DNA from: an uncultured Metabacillus sp.
Lineage (GTDB): Bacteria; Bacillota; Bacilli; Bacillales; Bacillaceae
Reading direction: 5' to 3'
Assembly (NCBI RefSeq): GCF_947503125.1
Contig: NZ_CANNCR010000003.1
Location: 62,001 to 126,000, forward strand
Length of the DNA stretch: 64,000 nucleotides
The translations under genes were made by a program, and so were the position numbers. This document shows, in pieces, positions 41,311-50,419 of this stretch. The notes beneath the pieces are model-generated. The model saw nothing but the letters and a program-made list of their open reading frames with translations. It did not search any database and was not told the origin of the DNA. Positions within the stretch are counted from its first letter, which is position 1, and each line of letters starts with the position of its first letter.

Positions 41311-42609
41311 TTAGCCTGCATCTTGCTCATTATCCGAAACATAGTAAGGCAGAGAAACTATAGCAATTGTTCCTTTGTTTGGTTCACTTTTATAGCGGAT
41401 GGAGCCACCGTGATTTTTTATAATCGAATAGGTAACGGTTAATCCTAAGCCTGTCCCTTTTTCCTTTAAGGTAAAATAAGGCTCCCCAATTCTGGCAATT
41501 TGTTCTGGTGACATGCCTATTCCATTATCCATAATTTTTATTCTAACAAATTCATGTGAAACATATGCTTGAATTGAAACTTTGCCATCAACATTAGGTA
41601 CTGCTTCAATGGCATTTTTAATAATATTAATAAATACCTGTTTTAATTTGGCATGATCGCCTATTACATATAGTTGCTTGTTAATGTTTCCGTTAATTGT
41701 TACTGTTTTAAAATTGGCATAGGAGGTCATCAGTGTTTTAATTTCTTCTAGTGTTTCTGCTAAATCGATTTTTTCTTTCGTTATGTATTGCTGGCTCGCT
41801 AAACCTAAATAGTCCGAAATAATCGATTGAGCACGATCTAATTCAGCAAGCACAAGATTCATATACTCTTTTCTTTCGGTTATATTGTTATCTGTTGAAT
41901 TTCCAATTAATTGAACAAAGCCTCTTACAACGGTTAAAGGATTGCGAACCTCATGAGCAACACTTGCTGCAAGCTCGCTGACCATCGACATTTTTTCAGC
42001 TTTCACCAGTTCCATGCGAATCAATGCATTTTCTTTCGTATATTCAATTAAATAGATGGTAACTAAAAGGATCATCGTCAGTACAAGGTTGAATGCATTC
42101 GTCATATAAAGGTCTTTTACTGGAATGATCGCATTTTTAAAAACGCTTTCAACAACGAGCGAACAAATTGAAAATCCAAAGAGGACTGCACCATAAACAA
42201 TTGCCCAGCCTTGCTTCCGTTTTAACCCGAAACTTTGCCATTTGATTCGAAGCAGATAGGGAAGCGTGCAATAAGCAATTAAACATAAAATAACCGAATA
42301 CCATTCTAGATGTAATAGGAAAAAATGGTAAATTAAAGTTGGCATCAATGTTAATAAACCTGGAATAAATCCTCCATAAACAATACTGATAAATAAAGGA
42401 ATCCCTTGAAGGTTAACGTATATTCCTTCCGCAAGTTCAATCGGGTAAAGAATACATAGTATGGAAGATAGAATCGTACTGCAAGAAATAAGAATTTTGT
42501 TTGGCTCTAATACTTGAACATGTGTTTTACTTAGCCAAAATAAATGATAGATGAAAATTGGAAAGATAATAAATGTAATTTGCAGGATGATATCTTTTAA
42601 CAGTTCCAT
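41311..42609 (-). CDS. kinB: KinB, sporulation sensor kinase
   Basis: 432 aa with six membrane helices in the first 200 residues and almost no external loops (5TM-LYT-like). The catalytic part follows: ELAASVAHEVRNPLTVVRGF (phospho-accepting His), NIIKNAIEAV (N box), MDNGIGM (G1) and GTGLGLTVTYSI (G2). It feeds phosphate to Spo0F at the start of sporulation and depends on KapB. Length, topology and kapB nearby separate it from KinA/C/D/E. Confidence 0.88.
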   Translation of the reverse strand: MELLKDIILQITFIIFPIFIYHLFWLSKTHVQVLEPNKILISCSTILSSILCILYPIELAEGIYVNLQGIPLFISIVYGGFIPGLLTLMPTLIYHFFLLHLEWYSVILCLIAYCTLPYLLRIKWQSFGLKRKQGWAIVYGAVLFGFSICSLVVESVFKNAIIPVKDLYMTNAFNLVLTMILLVTIYLIEYTKENALIRMELVKAEKMSMVSELAASVAHEVRNPLTVVRGFVQLIGNSTDNNITERKEYMNLVLAELDRAQSIISDYLGLASQQYITKEKIDLAETLEEIKTLMTSYANFKTVTINGNINKQLYVIGDHAKLKQVFINIIKNAIEAVPNVDGKVSIQAYVSHEFVRIKIMDNGIGMSPEQIARIGEPYFTLKEKGTGLGLTVTYSIIKNHGGSIRYKSEPNKGTIAIVSLPYYVSDNEQDAG

Positions 42610-42715
42610 TAGATTGTCACCTTAGAAGTAGTTTGCCTAATTATACCATTAAATCTTCGCAAGAAGGGTTAATTTTTAATAAATTTACGTTTACATTTTA
42701 TTAAAGAAGTGCTCA

Positions 42716-42745
42716 AAGGGCAGACTCATTGAGACTGCCCCTTCT
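42716..42745. terminator. Terminator of patB
   Basis: AAGGGCAGACTCA / TGAGACTGCCCCTT nearly uninterrupted stem between patB and kinB. Confidence 0.7.
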
Positions 42746-42753
42746 GACAACTT

Positions 42754-43920
42754 CTATTTTAATGCTCTAACTAAACGATTTAATCCATCCTCAACCGTTT
42801 CTCTTGGGCAGGCAATATTCATTCTTAAAAATCCAGCACCGTTTTCACCAAATTTAGAGCCAGGTTCTAAACCAAGCTTTCCTTTTGTGAGAAGAAGTTC
42901 TTTTATTTCTTTGTCTGTCTTCTTTAGATAGCGGGCATCAAGCCAAACAAGATAGGTAGCCTCTGGCCGCATCACTTTTAACTCTGGAAGATGCTCTTTC
43001 AGGAAATCTTCAATAAAATGAATATTTCCTTGTAAATAGTCAATAAGCTCATCAAGCCATTTAGCTCCATGGGTATAAGCTGCTTCCATAGCATCTGTAC
43101 CAAGTGTGTTTAATGTAAAAAGACCATAGAGCTGAAGGACAGCATTATATTTTCTTTTCAGTGTATCGTTTGAAATGAGGACAGCTGATGCCTGAAGTCC
43201 TGCTAAATTAAATGTTTTGCTTGGGGCAATACATGTAATGGTCCGATCCGCTATTTCATGATTAATTGAAGCGATTGGTGTATAGTGGTTATCAAATAAT
43301 AACAAGTCAGAGTGGATATCATCTGAAACTATCAGAACATCGTGCTTGATACAAAGTTCCCCAATTCTTTCTAACTCTTCCTTCCTCCATACACGCCCGC
43401 TCGGATTATGCGGGTTACAGAGAATAAACATTTTCGTCATTGGATCAGAAAGCTTTGCTTCAAGGTCATCAAAATCAATATCATAACGATGATCATTGTT
43501 TAATAAAAGCTGATTATATAAGACCTCGCGATTATGCTTTTTGGCTACTTCAAAAAATGGATAATAAACTGGAGGCTGAACGACAATTTTGTCGTCGGGA
43601 CCTGTATATGCCTGGATTGCCAAACTAATCGCCGTTACGATTCCAGGGCTATATGTAATGATACTTGTGTCAATTTCCCAATGATGGCGGGTTTTTAACC
43701 AGTTTTGAATAGCTTGCTCTGTTTGCGCACTAGGGATGGTATAACCAAAAATCCCATGTTCAACACGTGCATGCAGAGCATTGAGCACCTCATCCGGCGC
43801 TTTAAAATCCATATCGGCTACCCACATTGGCAAGATATCGTCCATGCCAAAGATTCTCTTTGTATCCCATTTCACGGAATTTGTATTCATTCGATTCAGT
43901 ACCTCATCAAATCTGCTCAC
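42754..43920 (-). CDS. patB: PatB, cystathionine beta-lyase (C-S lyase)
   Basis: 388 aa, PLP-dependent fold type I, MalY/PatB subgroup. N-terminal VKWDTKRIFGMDDILPMWVADMDF is typical. APSKTFNLAGLQAS contains the PLP lysine, FILCNPHNPSGRVW the PLP-binding loop, and FLRMNIACPRETVEDGL the C-terminal Arg. It cleaves cystathionine and cysteine conjugates. GTG start after GAGGTG. Divergent from yugE. Confidence 0.93.
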   Translation of the reverse strand: MSRFDEVLNRMNTNSVKWDTKRIFGMDDILPMWVADMDFKAPDEVLNALHARVEHGIFGYTIPSAQTEQAIQNWLKTRHHWEIDTSIITYSPGIVTAISLAIQAYTGPDDKIVVQPPVYYPFFEVAKKHNREVLYNQLLLNNDHRYDIDFDDLEAKLSDPMTKMFILCNPHNPSGRVWRKEELERIGELCIKHDVLIVSDDIHSDLLLFDNHYTPIASINHEIADRTITCIAPSKTFNLAGLQASAVLISNDTLKRKYNAVLQLYGLFTLNTLGTDAMEAAYTHGAKWLDELIDYLQGNIHFIEDFLKEHLPELKVMRPEATYLVWLDARYLKKTDKEIKELLLTKGKLGLEPGSKFGENGAGFLRMNIACPRETVEDGLNRLVRALK

Positions 43921-44032
43921 TTGTTTTCACCTCAGGTATAAGATTGCTTGCTCACCTTGCTTTTCCTATTATCTTTAATGATAAATGTGATACAATGACA
44001 GTGCAAAAAATAAGATTGGTAAAGGTGAAAAA

Positions 44033-44293
44033 ATGGAATCACAGCAAACGAATCTAAAATTAATGGAGCTTTTATTACAGTGGGATCCGCTAGGCTATGG
44101 AGAGGGTAGCTATGAAACGGAAGTAGTGGACGTCCTTCAAGCTGTTCATCAATATGATGATGTCATGCTCCTTGCTAGAAAAATTCAAGCGATCTATGAG
44201 TTTTCATTTGAAGAAATTATCCCTCTGCAAAAATGCGAAAGCTTAGCTAAGCAGCTGCTTCTGATAAAAAATAATTTAAGCTGTGAATTATAA
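44033..44293 (+). CDS. yugE: YugE-like DUF1871 protein
   Basis: 86 aa, helical and acidic. LLLQWDPLGYGEGSYETEVVDVL is the family core. AAAGGTGA precedes the ATG. Function unknown; position between patB and yugF agrees with B. subtilis. Confidence 0.88.
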   Translation: MESQQTNLKLMELLLQWDPLGYGEGSYETEVVDVLQAVHQYDDVMLLARKIQAIYEFSFEEIIPLQKCESLAKQLLLIKNNLSCEL

Positions 44294-44300
44294 TAAAGGT

Positions 44301-44330
44301 TGAGGCAAAAGGTGCTAACACTTTGCCTCA
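44301..44330. terminator. Hairpin between yugE and yugF
   Basis: TGAGGCAAAG / CTTTGCCTCA stem between convergent genes; weak T-run. Confidence 0.6.
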
Positions 44331-44341
44331 GGCAGGAAAAC

Positions 44342-45175
44342 TTAATTGGCATGACAAAATTCAAAAATCATATCTGACACATGCTCCGGTCTTTCTTCAG
44401 GGACTAAATGACCCGTGTTTTTAAAGGAAAAAAAGTTGGAATTAGGCAGGTCGTTTTTGAGTCTTTTGCCGATATGGACAGGGACGACCTTGTCCTCATT
44501 GCCCCAGATCAGAAGACTGGGCTGTTCGATTTTCTTTAACTCCTCTGGAAGCAGATCTCCCTCATGATCACGTATCATTCTGTTAAGCGCCCTGAAAATT
44601 CGGTCATCATGAAATGGCTCCATATATCCATCCATCATCTCTTGGTCAATCAGCGACCTGTCATACACAACATTGTATAAATTTTTTAATACTCCTTGGC
44701 TTGCAAGCCAATGTTTGATCCCTAAATAAAAATAAGGAATGTATGAGCCAACGATCAAGCTTGGATGAACTCGTTTCATATATCCAGAGCTGCAAAGGAG
44801 TACAACCTTTTCAAATAAATCAGGTCTTTCCTTCGCAGCAATCAGCGAAACTTGTCCTCCCATCGAATGACCGACAATATATGCCTTTTTGATTTGCAGG
44901 CTTTCGATTAATTCAATTACCAGCTTTGCCATATTCCGATAAGAATGAACAAACCTTGTTGATTTCTCTGTTTTCCCGAAAGGCGGCAAATCAATTGCTA
45001 TAAGTTTAAATTCATTTTCCAATAACGGAATTATTTTTCGATAGCAAAAGCTAGAAGATAAAAATCCATGTATTAACACCATGGTCGGTTTTGAAGGGTG
45101 TTTCTCATATACTTCATAGTGAACGTTTACACCAAGAATGTTCATAGTACTGCAATAATAATGACTCTTTTCCAT
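44342..45175 (-). CDS. yugF: Alpha/beta hydrolase YugF
   Basis: 277 aa from the ATG 45175 (CGGAGTGA about 8 nt upstream). MVLIHGFLSSSFCYRKI holds the oxyanion region, YIVGHSMGGQVSL the nucleophile elbow (Ser), and the Asp and His are in WGNEDKVVPVH and NTGHLVPEERP. Soluble, no signal. Related to carboxyl-ester and meta-cleavage hydrolases; substrate unknown. Confidence 0.9.
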   Translation of the reverse strand: MEKSHYYCSTMNILGVNVHYEVYEKHPSKPTMVLIHGFLSSSFCYRKIIPLLENEFKLIAIDLPPFGKTEKSTRFVHSYRNMAKLVIELIESLQIKKAYIVGHSMGGQVSLIAAKERPDLFEKVVLLCSSGYMKRVHPSLIVGSYIPYFYLGIKHWLASQGVLKNLYNVVYDRSLIDQEMMDGYMEPFHDDRIFRALNRMIRDHEGDLLPEELKKIEQPSLLIWGNEDKVVPVHIGKRLKNDLPNSNFFSFKNTGHLVPEERPEHVSDMIFEFCHAN

Positions 45176-45433
45176 AAGCATTCACTCCGTTTTTCCTATA
45201 GATAAAAAGTAATCTTATGTTAAAATGAAATGTCGATTAGCATTGCCACTTTGCAAAAAAAGTGCGAGATCATCTACCAGCAATGCAAATGAATTTTATT
45301 TTTTTTATATTTTCACCGAAAAAAAAAGAATCACTCATGTAAAATCTACCCTTAATTCTTTCGGTGAAACATATGAAACCATGCTGTATAATGGTATAAT
45401 TATCTGAAGATTTGAATAGTGGGAGTGGTGAAG

Positions 45434-45934
45434 ATGAAGTTTACAGACAAGGAAGTCGAGATTTTAGAGATCTTAGAAAATGACTGTCGCCTATCTGCAG
45501 AACAAATCGCCAAAATGATTGATTTAACCGAAGCAGAAACAAAACAGTTAATAAAAAATTTAGAGGATCAGCGCATCATTGTTGACTATACTGCCCAAGT
45601 AAATTGGCGAAAGGTTGATGGTCATGAAGGTGTAAAAGCAATGATCGATGTGAAGGTACAGCCTAAACGCGGAGTCGGATTTGATGAAATCGCAAGCCGT
45701 ATTTATAGATTTAATGAAGTGAAATCTGTTTACTTAATGTCAGGTGCCTATGACTTATCTGTAATTATCGAAGGGAAATCTATGTCAGCTATCGCTCAAT
45801 TCGTATCAGAAAAATTATCTACATTAGATTCAGTCTTATCAACAACAACTCATTTTATCTTAAAGAAATATAAGCATGATGGAACAATATTTGAACAAGA
45901 TGATGAGGATAAGAGAATTGTGGTGTCACCATGA
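45434..45934 (+). CDS. alaR: AlaR (YugG), Lrp/AsnC-family regulator
   Basis: 166 aa from the ATG 45434 (GGGAGTGGTGA upstream). Helix-turn-helix at the N-terminus (DCRLSAEQIAKMIDLTEAET) and a RAM ligand-binding domain (GFDEIASRIYRFNEVKSVYLMSGAYDLSV). In B. subtilis the orthologue activates the downstream alanine aminotransferase gene. It overlaps alaT by 4 nt (ATGA). Confidence 0.88.
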   Translation: MKFTDKEVEILEILENDCRLSAEQIAKMIDLTEAETKQLIKNLEDQRIIVDYTAQVNWRKVDGHEGVKAMIDVKVQPKRGVGFDEIASRIYRFNEVKSVYLMSGAYDLSVIIEGKSMSAIAQFVSEKLSTLDSVLSTTTHFILKKYKHDGTIFEQDDEDKRIVVSP

Positions 45935-47100
45935 TCGAGCCTTCTCATTACCTCTCGAGTACAGTCAAAAATTTAAAACCATCCGGTATTCGCAAATTTT
46001 TCGATTTAGCTGCCGGTATGGAAGGGGTTATTTCGTTAGGTGTTGGAGAACCTGACTTCGTAACACCTTGGAACGTCAGGGAAGCATGTATCCTCTCGCT
46101 TGAGCAAGGATATACTTCTTATACAGCAAATGCAGGATTAATTGAATTGAGAAGCGAAATTAGCGATTATTTAAAAGAGAAAACAGCGATTCACTACGAT
46201 CCAAAAACAGAACTACTCGTAACCGTAGGTGCGAGCCAGGCATTAGATATTGCGTTAAGAGCAATCGTCAATCCTGGTGATGAAGTTATCGTGATTGAAC
46301 CTAGCTTTGTATCATATGCATCGCTCGTTTCATTAGCGGGCGGTGTTCCTGTGTCTATCCAAACAAGTGGTGAAATGGAGTTTAAACTCCAGCCGGCAGA
46401 GCTTGAAGCGGCAATTACAGAAAAAACAAAGGCGATTATTTTATGCTCGCCAAATAATCCAACAGGTACTGTTCTTGCAAAAGAAGATCTAGAGAGAATT
46501 GCAGAAGTAATTGAAAAGCATGATTTACTGGTCATTTCAGATGAAATCTACGCGGAGCTTACATATGATGATGCGTATACAAGCTTTGCTTCAATTAAAG
46601 GGATGGCTGAACGTACCATTCTGGTTTCTGGATTTTCAAAGGGGTTTGCTATGACTGGGTGGCGTTTAGGCTATGTGGCTGCAAATCCTGAATTTTTAAG
46701 TGCAATGTTAAAGATTCATCAATATTCCATGATGTGTGCACCAACAATGGCACAATACGCTGCAATCGAAGCGATGAAAAATGGGAAAGAAGATGTTCTT
46801 CATATGAAGAAAAGCTATAGACAGCGGAGAAATTTATTTGTTGGCGCTTTAAATGATATTGGCTTGACATGCCATGTGCCTGGTGGTGCTTTTTATGCTT
46901 TCCCATCAATTAAAATAACGAATCTTTCATCAGATGAATTTGCGGAAGCATTGCTTTTAGAAGAAAAAGTAGCCGTTGTTCCTGGAAGTGTGTTTGGCGA
47001 AAGCGGGGAAGGGTACATTCGCTGCTCATATGCCTCTTCATTAGATCAGCTGCAAGAGGCATTAAAAAGAATGAATCGCTTTGTAAAAAAGCTCGTGTAA
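45931..47100 (+). CDS. alaT: AlaT (YugH), alanine aminotransferase-type PLP enzyme
   Basis: 389 aa, class I aminotransferase. GVGEPDFVTPWNV, VTVGASQALDIALRAI, CSPNNPTGTVL, the PLP Lys in SGFSKGFAMTGWRLGY and the substrate Arg in EGYIRCSYA are present. Forms alanine from pyruvate in B. subtilis. Together with ald/adeR elsewhere in this window the cell has both synthesis and breakdown of alanine under dedicated regulators. Confidence 0.9.
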   Translation: MIEPSHYLSSTVKNLKPSGIRKFFDLAAGMEGVISLGVGEPDFVTPWNVREACILSLEQGYTSYTANAGLIELRSEISDYLKEKTAIHYDPKTELLVTVGASQALDIALRAIVNPGDEVIVIEPSFVSYASLVSLAGGVPVSIQTSGEMEFKLQPAELEAAITEKTKAIILCSPNNPTGTVLAKEDLERIAEVIEKHDLLVISDEIYAELTYDDAYTSFASIKGMAERTILVSGFSKGFAMTGWRLGYVAANPEFLSAMLKIHQYSMMCAPTMAQYAAIEAMKNGKEDVLHMKKSYRQRRNLFVGALNDIGLTCHVPGGAFYAFPSIKITNLSSDEFAEALLLEEKVAVVPGSVFGESGEGYIRCSYASSLDQLQEALKRMNRFVKKLV

Positions 47101-47104
47101 AAAA

Positions 47105-47134
47105 GAGACTGTCCTGATTAGTTCAGTCAGTCTC
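47105..47134 (+). terminator. Small hairpin after alaT
   Basis: GAGACTG / CAGTCTC stem with a 16-nt loop 5 nt after the stop; no clear T-run. Confidence 0.4.
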
Positions 47135-47140
47135 ATATAG

Positions 47141-47192
47141 AGAAAGGGGGGAATACTAGAAAGCCTTGCGCTTGTCTTATTCCCCCTTTCTT
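47141..47192. terminator. Large GGGGGG/CCCCC hairpin
   Basis: AGAAAGGGGGGAATA pairs with TATTCCCCCTTTCTT around a 22-nt loop. Lies before the ECF sigma operon and insulates it from alaT. Confidence 0.7.
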
Positions 47193-47279
47193 ATGAACAT
47201 AAACCACTTTTAAGATATTTTCTAAAGGAAAAATCTTTCATCTCTGCCTCATTTACCACACCTAAAATGTATTCCATTA

Positions 47280-47305
47280 TGAAACAATTGAATAATAAGT
47301 CCCGT
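47280..47305 (+). promoter_or_regulatory. Candidate ECF-type promoter for the sigma operon
   Basis: TGAAAC, 17-nt spacer, CGTTTT. This is the AAC/CGT pattern of ECF sigma factors such as SigW, SigM and SigX, about 30 bp before the ribosome site of the sigma gene. It would imply autoregulation. Confidence 0.5.
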
Positions 47306-47335
47306 TTTATAAGCGAAAAGGGAGGGTAGTTGAAA

Positions 47336-47896
47336 ATGTCTGAAGAAGAACTGATAAAAAAGGCTAAGCAAGGAAATATGAATGCGTTTCAGCAGCTTGT
47401 TGAGCTTCATTATCCTGTTGTTGAAAAGTTTGCCTATCAATTAGGGAATAGACATGATGAAATCGAGGATATCACTCAAGAGGTTTTTATTCGTGTCTAC
47501 CGGTTTATTGACCAATTTTCGAAGGCGAAGTTTTCAACCTGGTTATATAAAATCACCTTAAATGTTACAAGGGATTTTGCTAGAAAACGACAATCAAACC
47601 TTCGGAAGGTTTTTAAAATACAACAGGACTTTCGAAATGATGATTATCCTGAAACAGAAGCAGCCGTGTTAAAAAGTGAAGAAGATCGAATGTTACATTT
47701 AGCGATTCAAAAACTTGATGAGAAATATCGAATACCGATCGTTTTATATTATTTTCACGAGAAAAAATATGAGGAAATTGCTGAAATCATGTCGATTACG
47801 CTATCAACTGTCAAAACAAGAATTTTACGAGGAAAGACGATGCTGAAAAAAGTGATCGAGGACCTTAATAAGAAAGAGGGTGACATAAATGGATGA
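47336..47896 (+). CDS. ECF sigma factor (sigma-70 family)
   Basis: 186 aa from the ATG 47336 (GGAGGG 9 nt upstream; the TTG at 47330 is too close). Region 2: HYPVVEKFAYQLGNRHDEI followed by EDITQEVFIRVYRFI. Region 4: LDEKYRIPIVLYYFHEKKY and STVKTRILRGKTMLKK. Regions 1 and 3 are absent, as expected for group 4. It overlaps the next gene by 8 nt. Not obviously any of the seven B. subtilis ECF factors; no orthologue sits at this locus there. Confidence 0.92.
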   Translation: MSEEELIKKAKQGNMNAFQQLVELHYPVVEKFAYQLGNRHDEIEDITQEVFIRVYRFIDQFSKAKFSTWLYKITLNVTRDFARKRQSNLRKVFKIQQDFRNDDYPETEAAVLKSEEDRMLHLAIQKLDEKYRIPIVLYYFHEKKYEEIAEIMSITLSTVKTRILRGKTMLKKVIEDLNKKEGDING

Positions 47897-49562
47897 CAAA
47901 CAATTTGAACAACGAATGAGAAATTTAAAACAATCCTACGGGAAAATCCCAACGGTATCATCGCCAGATAAAATAATGGATCAGCTAAAAAGACAAGAAA
48001 AGCCAGTAAAGAAACGAATCTTCTTTCAGCTTCCATTTGTCGCATCTTTTATTGGGGTTCTCCTGATCGGAGGAATTTTAGGAATACAATTGCTTTCACA
48101 ATCAAACCTTTTTATAAGCGGAGAAAAAACACCAATAAAGGAACCTGTCTCAGCTAAGGATATAGAAACCGCCAATAATGAAATTAGAGGTTATTATGAA
48201 CGAAGACTCGATGAGCTTATTGAGGAGCTAGACTTCGAAGAGGCTGAGCAATATAAATTTGTACAGGAAGCAAAAGCGGCCGTAGAGAAATTTGAACAAC
48301 GGAAAAATTATGCAACACAAAGAGAACTTACAACATATAGGGACAAGGTAATGGAGATTATAGACGATCGCGTTTCAATGCCTAATGAACAATTTGAAAC
48401 TTTCGAACAGACGGCAGAAGATGGGGAAGAAATACCTGTCAGCCAGATATATAGCTATCTTGATAAATTGGAGCTGCTTTCCGAATTGTTCTATGAAGAA
48501 TGGTATCCATTATATATTGAAAATCAGCAAAATATTACGGATATTGAAGCTTACGTAGAAGGTATCAATAGTGGTGAAACCATAACAGGTGATCAAGAAT
48601 TTATTGACTATACAAATAGACTTCGATCATATGGCTATACCTTTTTCCATGAAGGTGAGGGAAGTATTAATTTTGCGCCTGATTATACGAACGTTTATAA
48701 CGATTTAGAAAGAGCTTTAACAGATGATGCGAAAGTATATTTGAAAATCAAGTCAGAGAAGAAAGCAATGATGGATGGGGCTTTAGTAATTAGTCATACT
48801 GAACTTGGAGAACGATTACTCGCAATTGAAGAATTTATTTTAAAAAAACCATCTTCACCTATAGTAGAGGAGCTTAAACTACAGTATCGGCATTACCTTA
48901 CTCTCTATTTAAAAGGAACAAACAACACAAGCATTGTAACGGATGGTGGGAAAATAAAAGAGGAGATAAAAACCAATTTTGAAAATTTAATTAGTGACAA
49001 TAAATATTCAGAAACGGCAAAAACGGTAGAAGCATTTTATCAAAAATTAAAGGATGCACAATTTATATTGACTGATGAAATAAGAGCAGAAGAAATTAGC
49101 TTGCCCGATTTGTTAAAGCCAAAAATTGAAGAATATTCTTTGGAAAAGCATTTATTGCCAATTACAAAGGAAATGCTTGCTCGATATAAGGCTTTGAAAC
49201 AAAATGGCGATACAACTGTTTACAGTGAAGAATATAGCGGGGCTAATACTTCAATAGAATTTGCAGTCGCAAGAATATACATGCATGCCATTACAAAAGG
49301 CGATTTTGAGACTGCCTATCAACTTTCATATCATGGAAAAGACTCTGATTTGCCTGAGTTAGATGTGTTTATTGAACAAATGAAAGCTGCACAGGCTGAT
49401 TATCAAGCATTATCAAACGAGGTAAAATATGTAAGAACAAATTATAAAGAGGAAGGTGAAGTAATCGAGCATGTTCTCATCAAAGAAACTGGCGAATCAG
49501 TCCTTTTTAAGATGAGACGTGAGAACGGTCTTCCAAAAGTTGAGTATCAACCACTTTCTTAA
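47889..49562 (+). CDS. Membrane-anchored putative anti-sigma / sensor protein
   Basis: 557 aa. A short cytosolic N-terminus (about 45 residues, MDDKQFEQRMRNLKQSYGKI) precedes one membrane helix (about 48-70), then roughly 490 extracytoplasmic residues rich in Glu/Lys and Tyr, mostly helical, with no cysteines of note. The coupling to the ECF gene suggests that the N-terminus holds the sigma factor and the outer domain senses a signal. There is no ZAS zinc motif (HxxxCxxC). The outer domain is unfamiliar to me. Confidence 0.75.
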   Translation: MDDKQFEQRMRNLKQSYGKIPTVSSPDKIMDQLKRQEKPVKKRIFFQLPFVASFIGVLLIGGILGIQLLSQSNLFISGEKTPIKEPVSAKDIETANNEIRGYYERRLDELIEELDFEEAEQYKFVQEAKAAVEKFEQRKNYATQRELTTYRDKVMEIIDDRVSMPNEQFETFEQTAEDGEEIPVSQIYSYLDKLELLSELFYEEWYPLYIENQQNITDIEAYVEGINSGETITGDQEFIDYTNRLRSYGYTFFHEGEGSINFAPDYTNVYNDLERALTDDAKVYLKIKSEKKAMMDGALVISHTELGERLLAIEEFILKKPSSPIVEELKLQYRHYLTLYLKGTNNTSIVTDGGKIKEEIKTNFENLISDNKYSETAKTVEAFYQKLKDAQFILTDEIRAEEISLPDLLKPKIEEYSLEKHLLPITKEMLARYKALKQNGDTTVYSEEYSGANTSIEFAVARIYMHAITKGDFETAYQLSYHGKDSDLPELDVFIEQMKAAQADYQALSNEVKYVRTNYKEEGEVIEHVLIKETGESVLFKMRRENGLPKVEYQPLS

Positions 49563-49701
49563 GCAACGACTTCAATCGTTGCTTTTTTGGCATACTATGG
49601 CTGACAATAGAAAAACCTTTTGAAAAAAAGGTGTAAATGTGATATAATTTTTTATTGCGTATAAAGAGACCTTTAAATATAAGAAAATTAGGAGTGTTAT
49701 C

Positions 49702-50100
49702 ATGACAACAAAGTACGAAGTAGGAAGTGTGCATACAGGTAAAGTTACAGGAATTCAACCATACGGAGCGTTCGTTGCACTTGATGAAGAAACTCAAGGA
49801 TTAGTTCATATTTCAGAAATTACTCATGGATTTGTAAAGGATGTAAACGAACATTTAAAGCTTAACGACGAAGTACAAGTTAAGGTGCTTTCTGTAGACG
49901 AAAATTCAGGGAAAATCAGCTTATCCATTCGCGCAACACAAGAGCCGCCAGCTGAAGAAAAGAAAGAAGCACCGAAAAAACCTAAAAAACACCAAGCAAC
50001 TGTTAAAACCGATACTGAAACTCCACAAGGATTCAATACATTAAAAGATAAGCTCGAAGAATGGATCGAACAATCGAAGCGTGAAGAAATCAAAAAATAA
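49702..50100 (+). CDS. yugI: S1-domain RNA-binding protein YugI (general stress protein 13)
   Basis: 132 aa. A single S1 domain (residues 6-76): VGSVHTGKVTGIQPYGAFVAL, GLVHISEITHGFV, VLSVDENSGKISLSIR. A Lys/Pro/Glu-rich linker and a C-terminal helix (LKDKLEEWIEQSKREEI) follow. Relatives bind ribosomes or RNA in stationary phase. AGGAGTG precedes the ATG by 8 nt. Confidence 0.92.
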   Translation: MTTKYEVGSVHTGKVTGIQPYGAFVALDEETQGLVHISEITHGFVKDVNEHLKLNDEVQVKVLSVDENSGKISLSIRATQEPPAEEKKEAPKKPKKHQATVKTDTETPQGFNTLKDKLEEWIEQSKREEIKK

Positions 50101-50159
50101 ATGATCGGATAAAAAAAACTCGCCGATTGGCGAGCCTGTAAAGGTGAAGACAGAGGGGT

Positions 50160-50246
50160 TAGTTGCCCTTATACTTCATACTTTAAATTGGCCACTACGT
50201 CGAATAGTCTTCTACGCTGCCAATTTATACTTTCGCTTAACGTACA
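50160..50246 (+). repeat. Hairpin repeat R2, copy 1
   Basis: Starts TTAGTTGCCCTTATACTT and contains AAATTGGC (50185-50192) and GCCAATTT (50219-50226) with a 26-nt loop including CTACGTCGAA. A second copy at 60697-60785 has AAATTGTC / GACAATTT with the same loop length, so one base pair has changed on both sides. Confidence 0.7.
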
Positions 50247-50247
50247 A

Positions 50248-50283
50248 AAAAAGGATGGAACGCATTGCGTTCCATCCTTTTTT
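50248..50283 (+). terminator. Strong terminator after yugI
   Basis: AAAAAGGATGGAACGC / GCGTTCCATCCTTTTT, 16-bp perfect stem, 3-nt loop. It follows the R2 element, so yugI transcripts probably include R2. Confidence 0.9.
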
Positions 50284-50310
50284 CATTGGTAAGCGCAAGA
50301 TTAGTTAGAT

Positions 50311-50415
50311 GTCTAGCTCCAGCGCCTAGCCACTCATGAATTGAAGGCAAAGAACGGCTTCTATTCATGAGCGTCTTATTTGCCCTAGGCTGAGCAAGGC
50401 GCTTGCGCTTTTGTT
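50311..50415. repeat. Dispersed structured repeat R1, copy 3
   Basis: GTCTAGCTCCAGCGCC, then CTCATGAAT..GAAGGC / GGCTTC..ATTCATGAG hairpin, then GGCGCTTGCGCTTTT. Central stem sequence differs from copies 1, 2 and 4 but the pairing is kept. Confidence 0.85.
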
Positions 50416-50419
50416 AAAG

